Assembly (NCBI GenBank): GCA_039105265.1
Contig: JAPFFF010000005.1
Location: 2,465,501 to 2,529,500, forward strand
Length of the DNA stretch: 64,000 nucleotides
Reading direction: 5' to 3'
Source of the DNA: Tritrichomonas musculus
Taxonomy: Eukaryota > Parabasalia > Tritrichomonadida > Tritrichomonadidae
A program made the position numbers and the translations under genes. Position 1 is the first letter of the stretch; each line of letters opens with the position of its first letter. Shown here piece after piece: positions 1 to 10,244 of this stretch. Under the pieces are notes generated by a model. The model saw only the letters and a list, made by a program, of their open reading frames with translations. It did no database searches and was not told where the DNA came from.

Positions 1-408
1 AAATCGCTTGAAGAAAAAGATCAATTATTATCTCTTCAATATTTCATTAAAGCTGCTGAAGGTAAAAACATTAAGGCTCAAGAATTTCTAGCTGTTAAAT
101 ATGCAAAAGAAAATGATACAGAAAACGCATTAAAGTACATTTTTATACTAATTAATGAAGGTTGTTTTGAGGTTCCTTTGAATTATGCTGTTACTCTTTA
201 TAAATTGAAACAATTCAAACAAGCTTTCAATATTTTTTCCCTTATATCCAAATTTAATCATCCGATAGCAAAATATTTCATTGGTATAATGAAATATAAT
301 GGAGAAGGATGCACAAAAAGCAAAAAAGAAGCGCACGAAATATTGTTGAACCTTTCTGATCATGGAATTGAGAAAGCTACCGATTTTTTGGATAATTTCG
401 ATTTTTAA
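1..408 (+). CDS. Sel1-repeat protein, C-terminal part (open at left window edge)
   Basis: The frame is open from base 1 to a TAA at 406-408, so this is the last ~135 residues of a gene starting outside the window. It reads as helical repeats. The clearest unit is near residues 90-125: the A-K-Y-F-I-G-I-M-K-Y-N-G-E-G-C pattern followed by KKEAHEIL matches a Sel1-like (SLR) repeat with its YxxGxGxxxxxxxA spacing. In trichomonads such repeats commonly follow a protein kinase domain, as in the gene at 49677-54715, so the missing N-terminus may be a kinase; that is inference. Sel1 repeats are protein-interaction solenoids with no catalytic role. No start codon is assigned, and an internal TTG at 178 is not a credible start. 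Confidence 0.7.
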   Translation, partial: KSLEEKDQLLSLQYFIKAAEGKNIKAQEFLAVKYAKENDTENALKYIFILINEGCFEVPLNYAVTLYKLKQFKQAFNIFSLISKFNHPIAKYFIGIMKYNGEGCTKSKKEAHEILLNLSDHGIEKATDFLDNFDF

Positions 409-1323
409 AAGAGATTTTCTATAAATAAATTGCAATTTGACAAAATCCACTTGTTTCACTATCACAGTCTGGTGAAATTAATGTTTTTATTTTTTTTGAT
501 TATCTATATTACATATTGTTTCAAATGATTCATCTAAAATTGAGTCTGTAATTGCATTATTTGTAATGATTATATAATCATTGAAATTAGCTTTGTTATT
601 CTCCGATTCTCGAGATCGATTTCAGAGAACGAGGATTTTTTTTTTTTAAGCTTTTGAAATCAGAATTTTCAATCAAACTTTTTGATAAATATATGATCGT
701 TATTTAATCTCAAATTATTCATAAAAAATTTAACCTAATGTGCACTGGATGATAAAGATTTAAATTTTTTTTCAACATTTGTGAATAAACTCCATGCAAT
801 TTCCTAGTGCCATGCAAAATAAGTATTCATTTTGTAATCATGATGCCATAATGACCTTCTTTTATGCAGTAATACTGATTAACCTCTATCAAATATTTAA
901 AAGAATAATCTTCCTCTCGTTTAACAAATTGACTATTTTGTGATTACTTTTAGGGATATTTACCATTATGAAGATATAGACGAGGCTAGACCTTTTATTA
1001 ACCCTAATTATAATAGAAAATAAAGAAAGTATAATAATTTTTTAAAAGGAAATATAAAACAATAATAATCGATTAATAAAAGCTATAAGTAATGTTTTTA
1101 ACTTGTTTTTTATATTTTATATTTTATATTTTTACAAAAAAAGTGCCAAAAATTGAATGCAAAATTTTGCAAAAGTTCGGCTCTTTGTAAAAATTTAATT
1201 CAAATAATTGAATGCTAAAAAGTGTAAAAGTTCGTGTTAAAATTTCTATCATAAAAAAGAATGTATTTTTTGATTTTAATCTTATAATAAACATCAATAC
1301 ATTATATTATTTATTTTTAAATA

Positions 1324-1360
<37 letters not shown>

Positions 1361-2190
1361 CAATAAAAATAGATAAATCTGTTTGAGATCTCGAGATTTC
1401 GGTAATTGATATCAACTTTTCAATTATTGTTATAACAAATTTCATATCAGATATCATGATAATCGATAATCTCGATATCAACTTTTTAACTGATGATCGA
1501 GTATCAAATGTATATGATATACACCAAAAATATATTAATAAAATTATTTAATATTTAAGTTTAATAAAGAAGGGGACATTGTTTTATCCGTTGCATTTTC
1601 AGTATGAACTTAATCAATATTTTAAAACCAAAAATCATTTATTTTACTTAGATAAAGAATGAATCGTTAATGAATCTTTCAATGATTGTTGGTTAATGAA
1701 TCCTTCAATTATTGTTTGGTTTAAAATATTGATTCAATGAATAGTTGTCGTATAACCAGTATCGATATTCATCAACGATTCACTTGATTTTGGAGTTGAA
1801 CAGAGTTCACCCTTATTCATCAATGATAGTTCACTCAATAGTCATCAATGATCGTTCGAACATAGCTGAATCTTTCAATAATGGTTTATACTGTTCACGA
1901 CTTTGTTTTTTTTCTATCGTTGACGTTTCATTGTCGACATTCAATTGAACAACACATCATCAGACTGTTTTTTTTTTTTTTCAGGGATTTCATTAAATCA
2001 ATTAACGTAATCATTTGATACGATTCTTCAACAATGGTTTCAACTCTCTAATCTTGAGTGATCCATATTGGTCGATTTCCGGTAATGATAGAATATCATA
2101 TTTCGATAGTTTACTCAACAACTTCGTCATTTACAACAGAATATAAAATAATTTGCATAGTCAAACAATAATTGTTATTCACATTAATAT
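409..2190. other. Gene-free AT-rich stretch
   Basis: No convincing gene is seen. It contains T/A homopolymer runs and a (TA)n microsatellite near 1329-1355. From about 1380 onward it is rich in short ATCGAT/GATATC-like words, for example TCGATATCAACT and close variants near 1405 and 1472, unlike the plainer AT-rich spacers elsewhere. This may be decayed mobile DNA. A 67-codon open frame at 1745-1948 starts with TTG and is not supported. Confidence 0.5.
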
Positions 2191-2535
2191 TTACGTTAGT
2201 ATCGACTTTAATTCATCTATCGAATTAACATCAACGATTACACGTATATAAATATCATCGTATTGTAATTTATCGATTTCATCTTGAGTCGATTCCGAGT
2301 AATCGACAACTACATCCTTTAAGAGATCATCGAGTTCGTCAAGATCGTCTATGTTATAATAGTTAATGATGTTATCGAGATTGAACTCTGATTCATAGTT
2401 CGTATCATCGATATAGTCACGAAATGTTTTGAGTAGATCATCGACGCAGTTGATAACTTTATTAGTATACCATTCAAGATAGTCGTCAATGATTGATTCG
2501 ATAGTTTCGACTGTGATTTCAATTTTGGTCATCAT
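2191..2535 (-). CDS. Small acidic protein of unknown function
   Basis: The 114-residue frame starts with two ATGs (MMTKIEI) and ends at TAA. It is strongly acidic, full of Asp/Glu/Ile/Tyr, and predicted helical with DDL repeats; there is no signal peptide or membrane segment. No family is recognised. Codon use differs from neighbours: C-ending codons such as ATC, GAC and TAC are frequent, whereas host genes here prefer A/T endings. A TCATTTCATAATAATCAT leader directly before the ATG resembles a trichomonad Initiator. Its neighbours are noncoding DNA and a mariner, so it may be cargo or a relic of a mobile element. It could also be chance, but 114 codons with coherent composition makes that less likely. 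Confidence 0.45.
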   Translation of the reverse strand: MMTKIEITVETIESIIDDYLEWYTNKVINCVDDLLKTFRDYIDDTNYESEFNLDNIINYYNIDDLDELDDLLKDVVVDYSESTQDEIDKLQYDDIYIRVIVDVNSIDELKSILT

Positions 2536-3118
2536 ATGATTATTATGAAATGATAAAAAAATAGTTTGAATTGAAAGTGAGTTAGTTTACATTAATAGCG
2601 TTGTTGTTGACGAACTTTGGTGTCGAACTATGTAAATGACTAGTCAGGGGGTGGTCTTTAACTGCGTATAGGGGTGTGCGGAGCTGATAAGCCTATTCAT
2701 TCTACTCCAAATATTATATTTACATATTAAGAATCATTATTTTTGACTTTATATTACCTATATATTAAATGCCAAATAAAAATAGGTGAGAAAAAAAGTC
2801 GTATTGAAAAGAGGAAGAAGAAAATAAAGAAAAAGCCTAAGAGGGAGTCTCAAAATTTTTTTGTTAAACTTTTTCATAAAGATCAATTCAAAAAAGTATT
2901 CAAAATTTGCACATCCCATAAGTGTATTGCAGCTTTGGAATTATTAATCGAGATTGGAAATATATCAAATATACAACCATGCCAATAGCGCCACGTTTTT
3001 CTTTTTTGATTATTTTGATTCAGTTGGAAAATATAGTCATTTTGATTTTTTGATCTTTTAGGATTTATTAAGAAAACCATATTTATCGTAAACATTTTTT
3101 AAAATGAAATCATTAATA
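2536..3118. other. Spacer with a GC-richer patch
   Basis: No gene is supported. Bases about 2641-2700 form an unusually GC-rich patch for this window, with a G-run followed by words such as GTGTGCGGAGCTGATAAG, just upstream of the acidic 114-residue frame. An 81-codon Lys-rich frame at 2743-2988 lacks a credible start and family. Confidence 0.4.
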
Positions 3119-3120
3119 TA

Positions 3121-3144
3121 GGTCATTCAATAAGTTCGTAACTC
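3121..3144 (+). repeat. Mariner left terminal inverted repeat
   Basis: 24-bp inverted repeat, the exact reverse complement of 4374-4397. TA target duplication lies directly outside at 3119-3120. Confidence 0.93.
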
Positions 3145-3194
3145 TGAAATATTTCAACACACAATAAATGAAAATAAAATTAAAATTGTTTATT

Positions 3195-4214
3195 TTAAAG
3201 GTAAGCTCCACCGCTTAAAAAAACCAGATGAAGTCTGTTAATCCAATTTTGGAACACGGCTTCCCACGTCGATTTATCAATATTTTCAATGATTTCTGTC
3301 AGTGATTGAAAAAGTTCATTTGCCGAATTGTGCACTTTTCCTTTCAACTTATTTTTTGAAAAACCATATAAAAAAAAGTCGTTGGGACTCACATCTGGCG
3401 AATAAGCCGGATGTGGCAAGCGTGTGAACTTGAGCTCCTTGAATTTTTCATTTGTTTTTTTAGAATTATGAGGTTTTGCGTTATCTAAATGAATTAATAC
3501 ATTTGAATTCTTTCTTATTCCAAGCTTCGTTTGAGCAGCTTCTCTCAAACTTGGTAAAATAACGTCACACATGTACTGTGAGTTAAATCTTGTTTTAAGT
3601 GGGAGCATTTCTAATAGAACGAGACCTGAAGCTGAAAAAGCACTAAAAATCATAATTTTTTGATCAGAAATGAGACGATTGGGAAGAACAATGTTTTCAC
3701 CTTCATGTAAATAAGCTTCTTCTGTATAATAGTTGAGATAAAACCAACTTTCATCACATGTAATCACCTGATATTGTTTTGTTTTTGATAGACCTTTCAA
3801 TATAGAATAAAGAGAATAACATTCTTGCCGACGATTTTTAATTTGACAATCTGTCAAAACATGAGGGACCCATTTTGCATGCCTTTTTTTTCTGCCAAGA
3901 TCAACAGTTAAAATCTTAATAACTGTATAAGCATGAATACCAATAGCTGATGAAATGCTCTGAGCAGATGAAAACGGGTAATCTTCAATGTATTGCTTCA
4001 CTTTATCTATATAATCTTCGTTAATGGGTCTTCCTGACCGTGGCAAATCATTCAGCTCTGTGCGCCCATTCTTAAACATTACAATCCATTTTTTAACAAA
4101 AGATAATGTAGGTGCAGCACCATTATAAGCTTGAACCATTTGATCATGGATCTCCGTAGGCCCTTTCCCTAAAAGCCAGTAATAATGCACTACTGCTCGA
4201 AATTCTACATTCAT
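3195..4214 (-). CDS. Mariner transposase (DD34D)
   Basis: A 339-residue cut-and-paste transposase. The N-terminal ~110 residues form the paired helix-turn-helix DNA-binding region ending in a LPRSGRP linker, which is typical of mariner. The WVPHVLT motif near residue 116 corresponds to the mariner WVPHEL linker. Catalytic Asp residues are visible in CDESWFY, in HLDNAKPH and in SPDVSPNDFF; 34 residues separate the second and third, giving the DD34D signature of mariner. Length is normal for the family (about 340). The ATG at 4214 gives MNVEFRAVV, a normal mariner N-terminus. No frameshift or internal stop is present, so the protein could be functional. Confidence 0.93.
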   Translation of the reverse strand: MNVEFRAVVHYYWLLGKGPTEIHDQMVQAYNGAAPTLSFVKKWIVMFKNGRTELNDLPRSGRPINEDYIDKVKQYIEDYPFSSAQSISSAIGIHAYTVIKILTVDLGRKKRHAKWVPHVLTDCQIKNRRQECYSLYSILKGLSKTKQYQVITCDESWFYLNYYTEEAYLHEGENIVLPNRLISDQKIMIFSAFSASGLVLLEMLPLKTRFNSQYMCDVILPSLREAAQTKLGIRKNSNVLIHLDNAKPHNSKKTNEKFKELKFTRLPHPAYSPDVSPNDFFLYGFSKNKLKGKVHNSANELFQSLTEIIENIDKSTWEAVFQNWINRLHLVFLSGGAYL

Positions 4215-4373
4215 AAAAATGATTTTTTAAACGTATAAAATTTTAAACGTCTTTCAACTCAGCGAATATTATCTAATAAAACAAATCATTTTAATAAATT
4301 ATAGAATACTTCCTATAAATTATAAAAACTATATTTAAAAATTGAATAATCATTTCTTCTTTCTAAAACGTTG

Positions 4374-4397
4374 GAGTTACGAACTTATTGAATGACC
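4374..4397 (-). repeat. Mariner right terminal inverted repeat
   Basis: 24-bp inverted repeat matching 3121-3144 without mismatch, followed by TA at 4398-4399. Confidence 0.93.
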
Positions 4398-5109
4398 TAT
4401 AAGAAAGATTTAAATCAAATAGCAAAAATTTTTATTTAAAAATATTAATTATTGATCAAATTAGAATTGAGTACTTTTTGTGCAAACAGTCTCTTTTTAT
4501 CAATTGATTTAAAACAAATATCGCCTCAATTGAAAATCGACAATCATCTTCGCGATTTTTTCAGTGATAAGTAGAGCAATTAAATACGGTTAAATATTAT
4601 CGGAAATTATGATGAATTCAACTGCTGGTTCTGAGAATTAAGATATTGATTATATAAAGAATAATTATCTTCAATCATCATGACAATATTTAATATGTGA
4701 GCAGGATAATGAAATATATTCGGAAATTGTTTAAAATAATGATGGACGCGACTGCCAAATTTTTAAAAATGAGATTATATATTTATAAAAAATAGATATT
4801 CTGTAATCATCTTAGTTATTTTTCATAAGCGAACAGAGTAGTTAAAGATAAATTAGAATTACTTGGTTTATATGCAAAAACTGGTTGTTTGTTGAGCTTT
4901 TCCCATCAAATATTTTTTGTATAAAAAATTTTTGTTCATTCAAATTTTTGTTAATTAATATTACTAATATCTCATCCAAAAATTAATTTTTTATTTTTTA
5001 TTTTGCATATATATGTAAAATACTAATATAACTTTATAATATTACCATATATTTAAAAAATAAAAAACGAGACTCCCCCTTACGAAGTAAATAAAGATAA
5101 AACATGTTT

Positions 5110-5630
5110 CTCTAATTAAAAGATTCAACTTAGGGCCAAAATTTCTTATTTTTTGAATAGTTTTGTCCACATATTCTTTGTTTGAATGGTAACAAACAGT
5201 TTTAAAAAGGCCTTTGGCTATTTCTCTTTATTCTTTACAGAAACAAATTCTTTTGATACAATATTTTAGTTTTGTAAGGTTAATATGAGAGAGTTTCATC
5301 TGGTAAGAAGCGATGAACATATTCTTGAGGATCATGGGTGAGATTTAAAAGCTGTAAATTTAAAGAGTTATCAATTTTGATTACGATATGCTTTTTTCCG
5401 AACATGAATTTAGGAGCAGTTGTAAATGAAAAAGAGCATTTGTTGGTACTCTTATCAGGGCTCCCTGCTTTACTACAATAAAACATACAATATGGATCAA
5501 CAAACACTTTTCGAGAACACAAAGTAAAACTTGACTTAGATGCTTCTATTCTCATGTATTCATGTAACTTCTTATTTGAATCAAAACTTAACTTTGAGAG
5601 TACTTAAGCTGTCGAAAAAGACATTCAATA
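5110..5630 (-). pseudogene. Decayed coding fragment, possibly a Mutator-like (MULE) transposase N-terminus
   Basis: On the minus strand a frame of about 105 codons reads like a real protein, from KKLHEYMRIEASKSSF to FLPDETLSY, ending at a TAA near 5278. In a second frame, about 5250 down to 5120, protein-like sequence continues (AKGLFKTVCYHSNKEYV, then DKTIQKIRNFGPKLNLLIRE), so the fragment carries at least one frameshift. The spaced Cys (YCSKAG, KCSFSF) and His residues (THDP, YVHRF) recall the FAR1/WRKY-GCM1 zinc cluster found at the N-terminus of MULE transposases, and Mutator-like elements are known in trichomonads. No DDE catalytic core follows. The family call is tentative; that it is former coding sequence is firmer. 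Confidence 0.35.
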
Positions 5631-7191
5631 TTGATAAATTAAAAATGAATATTTAATTTCCACCATTTTCCTGTGGTCATAAATTGTGATGAACAATCTA
5701 CTAGAACACTATTTTCTTTCATGAATTATATTAGAATGGAAAAATCAATATTTGTTATATGGCCAAGTTCACCTTTGTATACTAATAGGAAGGCCTTAAG
5801 TGTAAATTTTCATCCTTTTTTATTAAAGATAATATACTCTTTGGCTATAAAATACAGGTTAATTAATACCAGTGATTTTATTTTAGATACAGTTTTTTTC
5901 TTTCATCAATACGTAAATATTTTTGTAATGGAGAATTATTTGTCAACCTAGATTGAAAAAACATAAATTGGCTTTCAAGATTTTATATTAAAGATGATTA
6001 TTCTTTTTCTATGAATCTTTTAAAAGAAAATGAATAAAATAATGCCTTTTTATATGTGTTTATCTCTGCCAAGTTTGGTATATTTCATTTCATTTCGCAG
6101 ATCTAATGAGATAACGAAATAGATAGAATCAAAATACATCAAAATTTCAAAAATATTATCTACTAAAATGAACATTATACATACAACCTTCCAGTCCCGG
6201 ATATATTGCCTTTATTAATATATTCTTTAACGTTTCTTCTTTGATCTTTTTTTGGAAAAAGAAATTTAACCTGATTGATCGATAATTCTCAATGATAATA
6301 ATTCTTCAATTACTAATTCAATGATCATTAGATGGTCACCGCCATGCCAAATTTTTTCTCATATAGGCCTAAAAATGTTTCGGATGAAATGTTCCTTTGC
6401 TTTTTTTTTTTTTTTTTTTTTTACCTATTAATAATTGAAATATTAATCTAGTCAAGAAAAAATATTTATCAAACAAAGTTGAAAGAAGCATTTACTCAAG
6501 TATCAGATTCAGGGTAGAGTAATGTATGACATGCCCAAACTATTGGGAAGTAATTAAAAAAAAATTACATATTAATAATTTTTTGAGTTATGTAAAACAC
6601 TCAATTATTTATAAAATATAGATGATCATCAAATATTGGCATACTATGTTGATAATCAATATCAGAATTGTCAATTCACTTTTTTAAGCTTGATAATAGA
6701 TTATCAGTTTGTAAGCGTGATATTGATATTCTTAGGAAACCGTTAATCAAATATGAAATTAGATAACGATTAATTATTATCAATAATTATAAGACAGTGG
6801 ATGAAAAAATTTTGATTGTTTTAGTTTACTCTAAATATTGTTGATTAAATACCAATGACTTATTCTGACTCATTTTTAGCCTTTACTTTTTTCACATTAC
6901 AAATTCCTTAACGTAACTTTTTAACGTTTATATTCTTTATTCCCTATTTTGGTTGTTGCATTTGCATGTTTTTGGCAAAAATATCAAGTTTTCAAATTAA
7001 ATTTTATTAAAAAAATCAATGAGCAGATAAAATTAAAATTTTGAGGCACTTAAGTTTATATGTTTATATAATCGCTTTTTTAGCATTCAGGATTCCATAC
7101 TGACTTAGTTTCATATGCTACTGATACTACAATTATCTACAAAAACAAAATACAATTGGCTTGTTAATTGATATTTTTGCTTTTAAAGTGC

Positions 7192-7276
7192 GTCCACAAT
7201 TAAGAAAGTATTTTTTGAATAAGCTCATAGAAATATTGAATGAGTTTTCACAATTTTAACTTTCCTAATAGTGGAC
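7192..7276. repeat. 85-bp imperfect palindrome
   Basis: Arms of about 37 nt begin GTCCACAATTAAGAAAGT and, on the other strand, GTCCACTATTAGGAAAGT, converging on CTCAT/ATGAG around a short loop. Nothing coding is nearby. It may be a foldback or MITE remnant, or a structured-RNA segment; no flanking duplication was found. Confidence 0.5.
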
Positions 7277-7597
7277 AGACTTTTTATTTGCTGAAGATAA
7301 TTTTTAAATGTATTTTAACAGTGATATTCTTTTGCATGCTCCATTTTCATGCCAGTATGATTGACCTACGCCCAATATTTAGATAATACTTTTGATTTGT
7401 TATGACATATGCATTTTTTTTTGCTCATGACTATCATTATTTGTAATGAATTCAAAGCATTTCCTTCAAATGGAATGTATCAATACTGTTTTTATTGGAC
7501 AGTAAACTATCAATGTTAATTTTGAAAATTATTTTTTTTTTTAGAATAAAATAGCTATTTTTTTGTTTCTATTCTGTACTTCTTTTTTTGTTCAATC

Positions 7598-7653
7598 AAA
7601 AAGTTTGAATTATTCTTCCTTTATCTTAAGTTTAAGAGTAATTCAAACTTTTT
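7598..7653. repeat. Hairpin with 20-bp arms
   Basis: AAAAAGTTTGAATTATTCTT at 7598-7617 pairs with 7634-7653 with one mismatch (19 of 20), leaving a 16-nt loop. Confidence 0.6.
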
Positions 7654-7977
7654 TTGAAAATATTTTATCTGTTTTCGTTATTCTTTTGTCATGCGTTTTG
7701 GAGATATTTGTTTTCCTTTAATGAAAGCTGGATTTGCTTGTCAAAATTTGTAATCCTTTTTCTATAATATTATACATTTTTATATCGTTATTTTTTATAA
7801 TAATATTTTATTTCTTATTATTTTCATAAGTTTTAAAGATTATTTTTTTATGCTCCATGGCTAGTCTTTACCAATATATTAATAGATTATCTTTAGTAAT
7901 GATCAACTTTTTGAAACACTTTTCCTCTGAAATCATTTGAAAGCAATATCTTCCTTTCAAATAATTCTATACCTTTT

Positions 7978-8011
7978 CACTTTTTGAATTACAAAATTAT
8001 TTCAAAAAGTG
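7978..8011. repeat. Hairpin with 11-bp perfect arms
   Basis: CACTTTTTGAA at 7978-7988 pairs with TTCAAAAAGTG at 8001-8011 across a 12-nt loop. The same 11-mer recurs at 43997, 44324 and 61223 (either orientation). Confidence 0.55.
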
Positions 8012-8475
8012 GATTGATGGAATAAACGATTGTCCGAAAAAAATTGTAAGAAATATTTGAAAAATTGACCTTTGCTTTTCCGCAAAAATATCAAAAGATA
8101 TTCTTCTGAATAAAAAACTTTTTTCATTTGTTTTAAACATTTCTAATGTTTATATAATTTCAAATATATATTTAAATTTAAATGTTTTGAAATTTTGTTA
8201 ATTTTTCAATGTTTTATTTGAAAAACCTAAAAAAATTATAAATTGTAGATTATTATTTATAGTAAAAAAAAATTGTTTTCACTTTATTTATTATAAAAAG
8301 CAGTATATTGGGATTATCGGTTTTCTTAACTGTAAAAAAAAATTGAAAGGAAAAATTGATAAAACAATTTTATTTTTCCTCATTTTTTATTTAAAAATTT
8401 TAAATAATTTTTAAAAAATTGAATAGAAAAATTGAATAAACTCGATATTATCAAAAATTAAAATTTTGTATGAAC

Positions 8476-8729
8476 GATTTGAGAAAACTATTGAAATAAA
8501 ACTATTTTGTTAATTTTATTTTTAATTTTCTGAATGGTAATTTAAAATATCACAATTCATGTTTTATCAAATGTGATTAAAAAAACTTGATCAATATAAA
8601 ATGTATATAAAATTTAATATGAAGAATAGTCGTTATGATTCATATAAAATAAAATATTTAGCTAATAAAAAATTATATTCATTATTTCAAAAGAAAAAAA
8701 TAAGATTTGAGAAAACTATTGAAATAAAA
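8476..8729 (+). repeat. 26-bp direct repeat upstream of a kinase gene
   Basis: Identical 26-bp copies beginning GATTTGAGAAAACTATTGAA lie at 8476-8501 and 8704-8729; the second ends 29 bp before the kinase ATG. It may be a duplicated promoter segment or chance in AT-rich DNA, though exact identity over 26 bp argues for duplication. Confidence 0.6.
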
Positions 8730-8758
8730 TTTGACCTAAAAATAGCTTTAATTTTTTG

Positions 8759-9796
8759 ATGATTGATCCATATCCAGATTTACCACATCGAATTAAAAAT
8801 TATGTTCTCAATTCAGTAATTGGAAAAGGAGGTTTTGCTATAGTTTATAAAGCAGTGAATGTTTTTTACAATGTTGAATTTGCTGTCAAAGTGATTTGCC
8901 CACCTAAAGATGGATCTGAAAGAATTTTACGTTCTTTTGAATCAGAAGTTAGTGCACTAATAAAAATAGACCATCCTAATGTCATACGCCTATACGATTT
9001 CTTTCAAGAAGACGGAAATTTGTTTCTTGTTCTTGAATATTGCAACGGAGGTTCACTAGAAAGCAAAATAGCAAACGGGGAAGTTATATCTGAGCAAAAT
9101 AAAATTAAAATTTGTTCTGAAATAATATCTGCAATGAAATACTGCTATGATCAATCAATTGCTCATCGTGATATTAAAACAGCTAATGTATTATTTGATG
9201 CAAATGGAAGAGTCAAAGTTGCAGATTTTGGTTTATGTGAATTAATAGGTCATGACGAAAGCTTTAATCAGTTTAACGGATCATTGTGCTATGCATCACC
9301 AGAAATATTAAAGATGGTTGCTTTCAATCCATTTAAATCTGATGTTTGGTCACTTGGCGTACTTATTTATAGGCTATTTACATACACAAGCCCTTTTACA
9401 GGTAAGACAAGAGATGAACTCAAAAGTCGTATAAAAGAAGGATACTACACTGATAGAACTCAAGGTGCTATTTCTAAAATCATTAAAAAAATGCTGGTCG
9501 TTGATCCAGAAATGAGAATTTCAATTGATCAATTATCCAAATCAGAAGTATTTACATATGATTCACAGAAACTTGCCAAAGGTAATTGCAATACAACAAG
9601 TTCATCAAGAATGATCAAACTTACACCTAACTTGGTCCAATTAGCATCATCAAGAAGAAGGAGCTCTTTGTCAAAAACTTTGACAAATTATCAAAGTAAA
9701 ACAAATCCAAGTTTTGCAAACAAACCGAGATGCATGAATTTACTTTCTCATCCAACTTTTACTACATCATCACCAAACGTAAATGATAAACAATAA
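8759..9796 (+). CDS. Serine/threonine protein kinase (CAMK/NEK-like)
   Basis: A 345-residue kinase counted from the ATG at 8759. The catalytic domain spans about residues 16-270: Gly-rich loop IGKGGFAIV, ATP-anchoring Lys44 in EFAVK, catalytic Asp138 in AHRDIKTANV, Mg-binding Asp156 in ADFGL, YASPE as the APE motif, and SDVWSLGVL. All catalytic residues are present, so it should be active and phosphorylate Ser/Thr (HRDIK loop). The C-terminal ~75 residues are Ser/Thr/Asn-rich and look disordered, a likely autoregulatory or phosphorylated tail. A TGA-like overlap and AT-rich leader precede the start; there is no signal peptide. Subfamily is uncertain between CAMK-like and NEK-like; the substrate cannot be inferred. 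It is convergent with the pseudokinase gene downstream. Confidence 0.92.
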   Translation: MIDPYPDLPHRIKNYVLNSVIGKGGFAIVYKAVNVFYNVEFAVKVICPPKDGSERILRSFESEVSALIKIDHPNVIRLYDFFQEDGNLFLVLEYCNGGSLESKIANGEVISEQNKIKICSEIISAMKYCYDQSIAHRDIKTANVLFDANGRVKVADFGLCELIGHDESFNQFNGSLCYASPEILKMVAFNPFKSDVWSLGVLIYRLFTYTSPFTGKTRDELKSRIKEGYYTDRTQGAISKIIKKMLVVDPEMRISIDQLSKSEVFTYDSQKLAKGNCNTTSSSRMIKLTPNLVQLASSRRRSSLSKTLTNYQSKTNPSFANKPRCMNLLSHPTFTTSSPNVNDKQ

Positions 9797-10244
9797 TACC
9801 ATTAGTGATCAATTACTTTTGATTATCTTAATGTTGTTTGATTTTACATGTTTTAGTATTATCTACTTTATTATATAATATTAAAATTCAATTGATTAAT
9901 TCAAAAAATTGTATTCATATTGTATTTTGACTTAAAATTTGAGAAGTTGTTCCTTTCAAAAATATGAATCTTGAAATTTCACGGTATGGCTCCTGGAAAT
10001 GGTATTCAAATGCAATTTCTTAACTGAAACAATATAAAAATTCTCGCAAATTAACATGTATTATAAATGGGAGAATCTATACTTTTACCTGAAACAATAG
10101 CAAAATTCTCACAAATTAACATGTATTATAAATGGTAGTTTTGATTTGTTATCGGTTTTAAACTTAAAAATCATCAATTTAGAAATTCGAAAACATTTTA
10201 TTCATATTTAATATAAAAATCCTAATAAATCATAAATAAAATAA
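9797..10244. other. Intergenic region between convergent kinase genes
   Basis: 3' flanks of two convergent genes. The only structure seen is a 65-bp-period tandem duplication at 10024-10138. Confidence 0.5.
10024..10138. repeat. Tandem duplication, 65-bp period
   Basis: The segment from CTGAAACAATA through AACATGTATTATAAATGG occurs at 10024 and again at 10089 with a few mismatches. Confidence 0.65.

Larger units (their letters stand above)
3121..4397 (-). mobile_element. Complete mariner (Tc1/mariner) DNA transposon
   Basis: A 1,277-bp element bounded by perfect 24-bp terminal inverted repeats beginning GGTCATTCAATAAGTTCGTA, at 3121-3144 and 4374-4397, and flanked on both sides by TA (3119-3120 and 4398-4399), the target duplication of the Tc1/mariner superfamily. 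It encodes one uninterrupted transposase on the minus strand. Length and arrangement fit mariner elements known from Trichomonas vaginalis (Tvmar). Perfect repeats and an open frame suggest recent insertion and possibly retained activity. No other copy is present in the window. Confidence 0.93.
4400..8758. other. Long AT-rich intergenic region
   Basis: About 4.3 kb without a supported intact gene. It holds a decayed coding fragment (about 5110-5630, minus), several hairpins (7192-7276, 7598-7653, 7978-8011), a T24-like run near 6399-6421 and a 26-bp direct repeat close to the downstream kinase. A 92-codon frame at 5673-5951 (plus) has protein-like composition but no recognised family and no clear promoter. 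Confidence 0.5.

Noticed and set aside
148-465. 105-codon minus-strand frame
   Set aside because: Antisense to the Sel1-repeat 3' end; its composition looks like translated noncoding strand.
1745-1948. 67-codon plus-strand frame
   Set aside because: TTG start, no family, lies in low-information AT-rich spacer.
2743-2988. 81-codon Lys-rich frame
   Set aside because: No credible ATG, composition driven by AAA/AAG runs; overlapping antisense frame equally open.
5673-5951. 92-codon plus-strand frame
   Set aside because: Starts without an ATG context I can support and matches no family I know; possibly decayed coding DNA but not callable.
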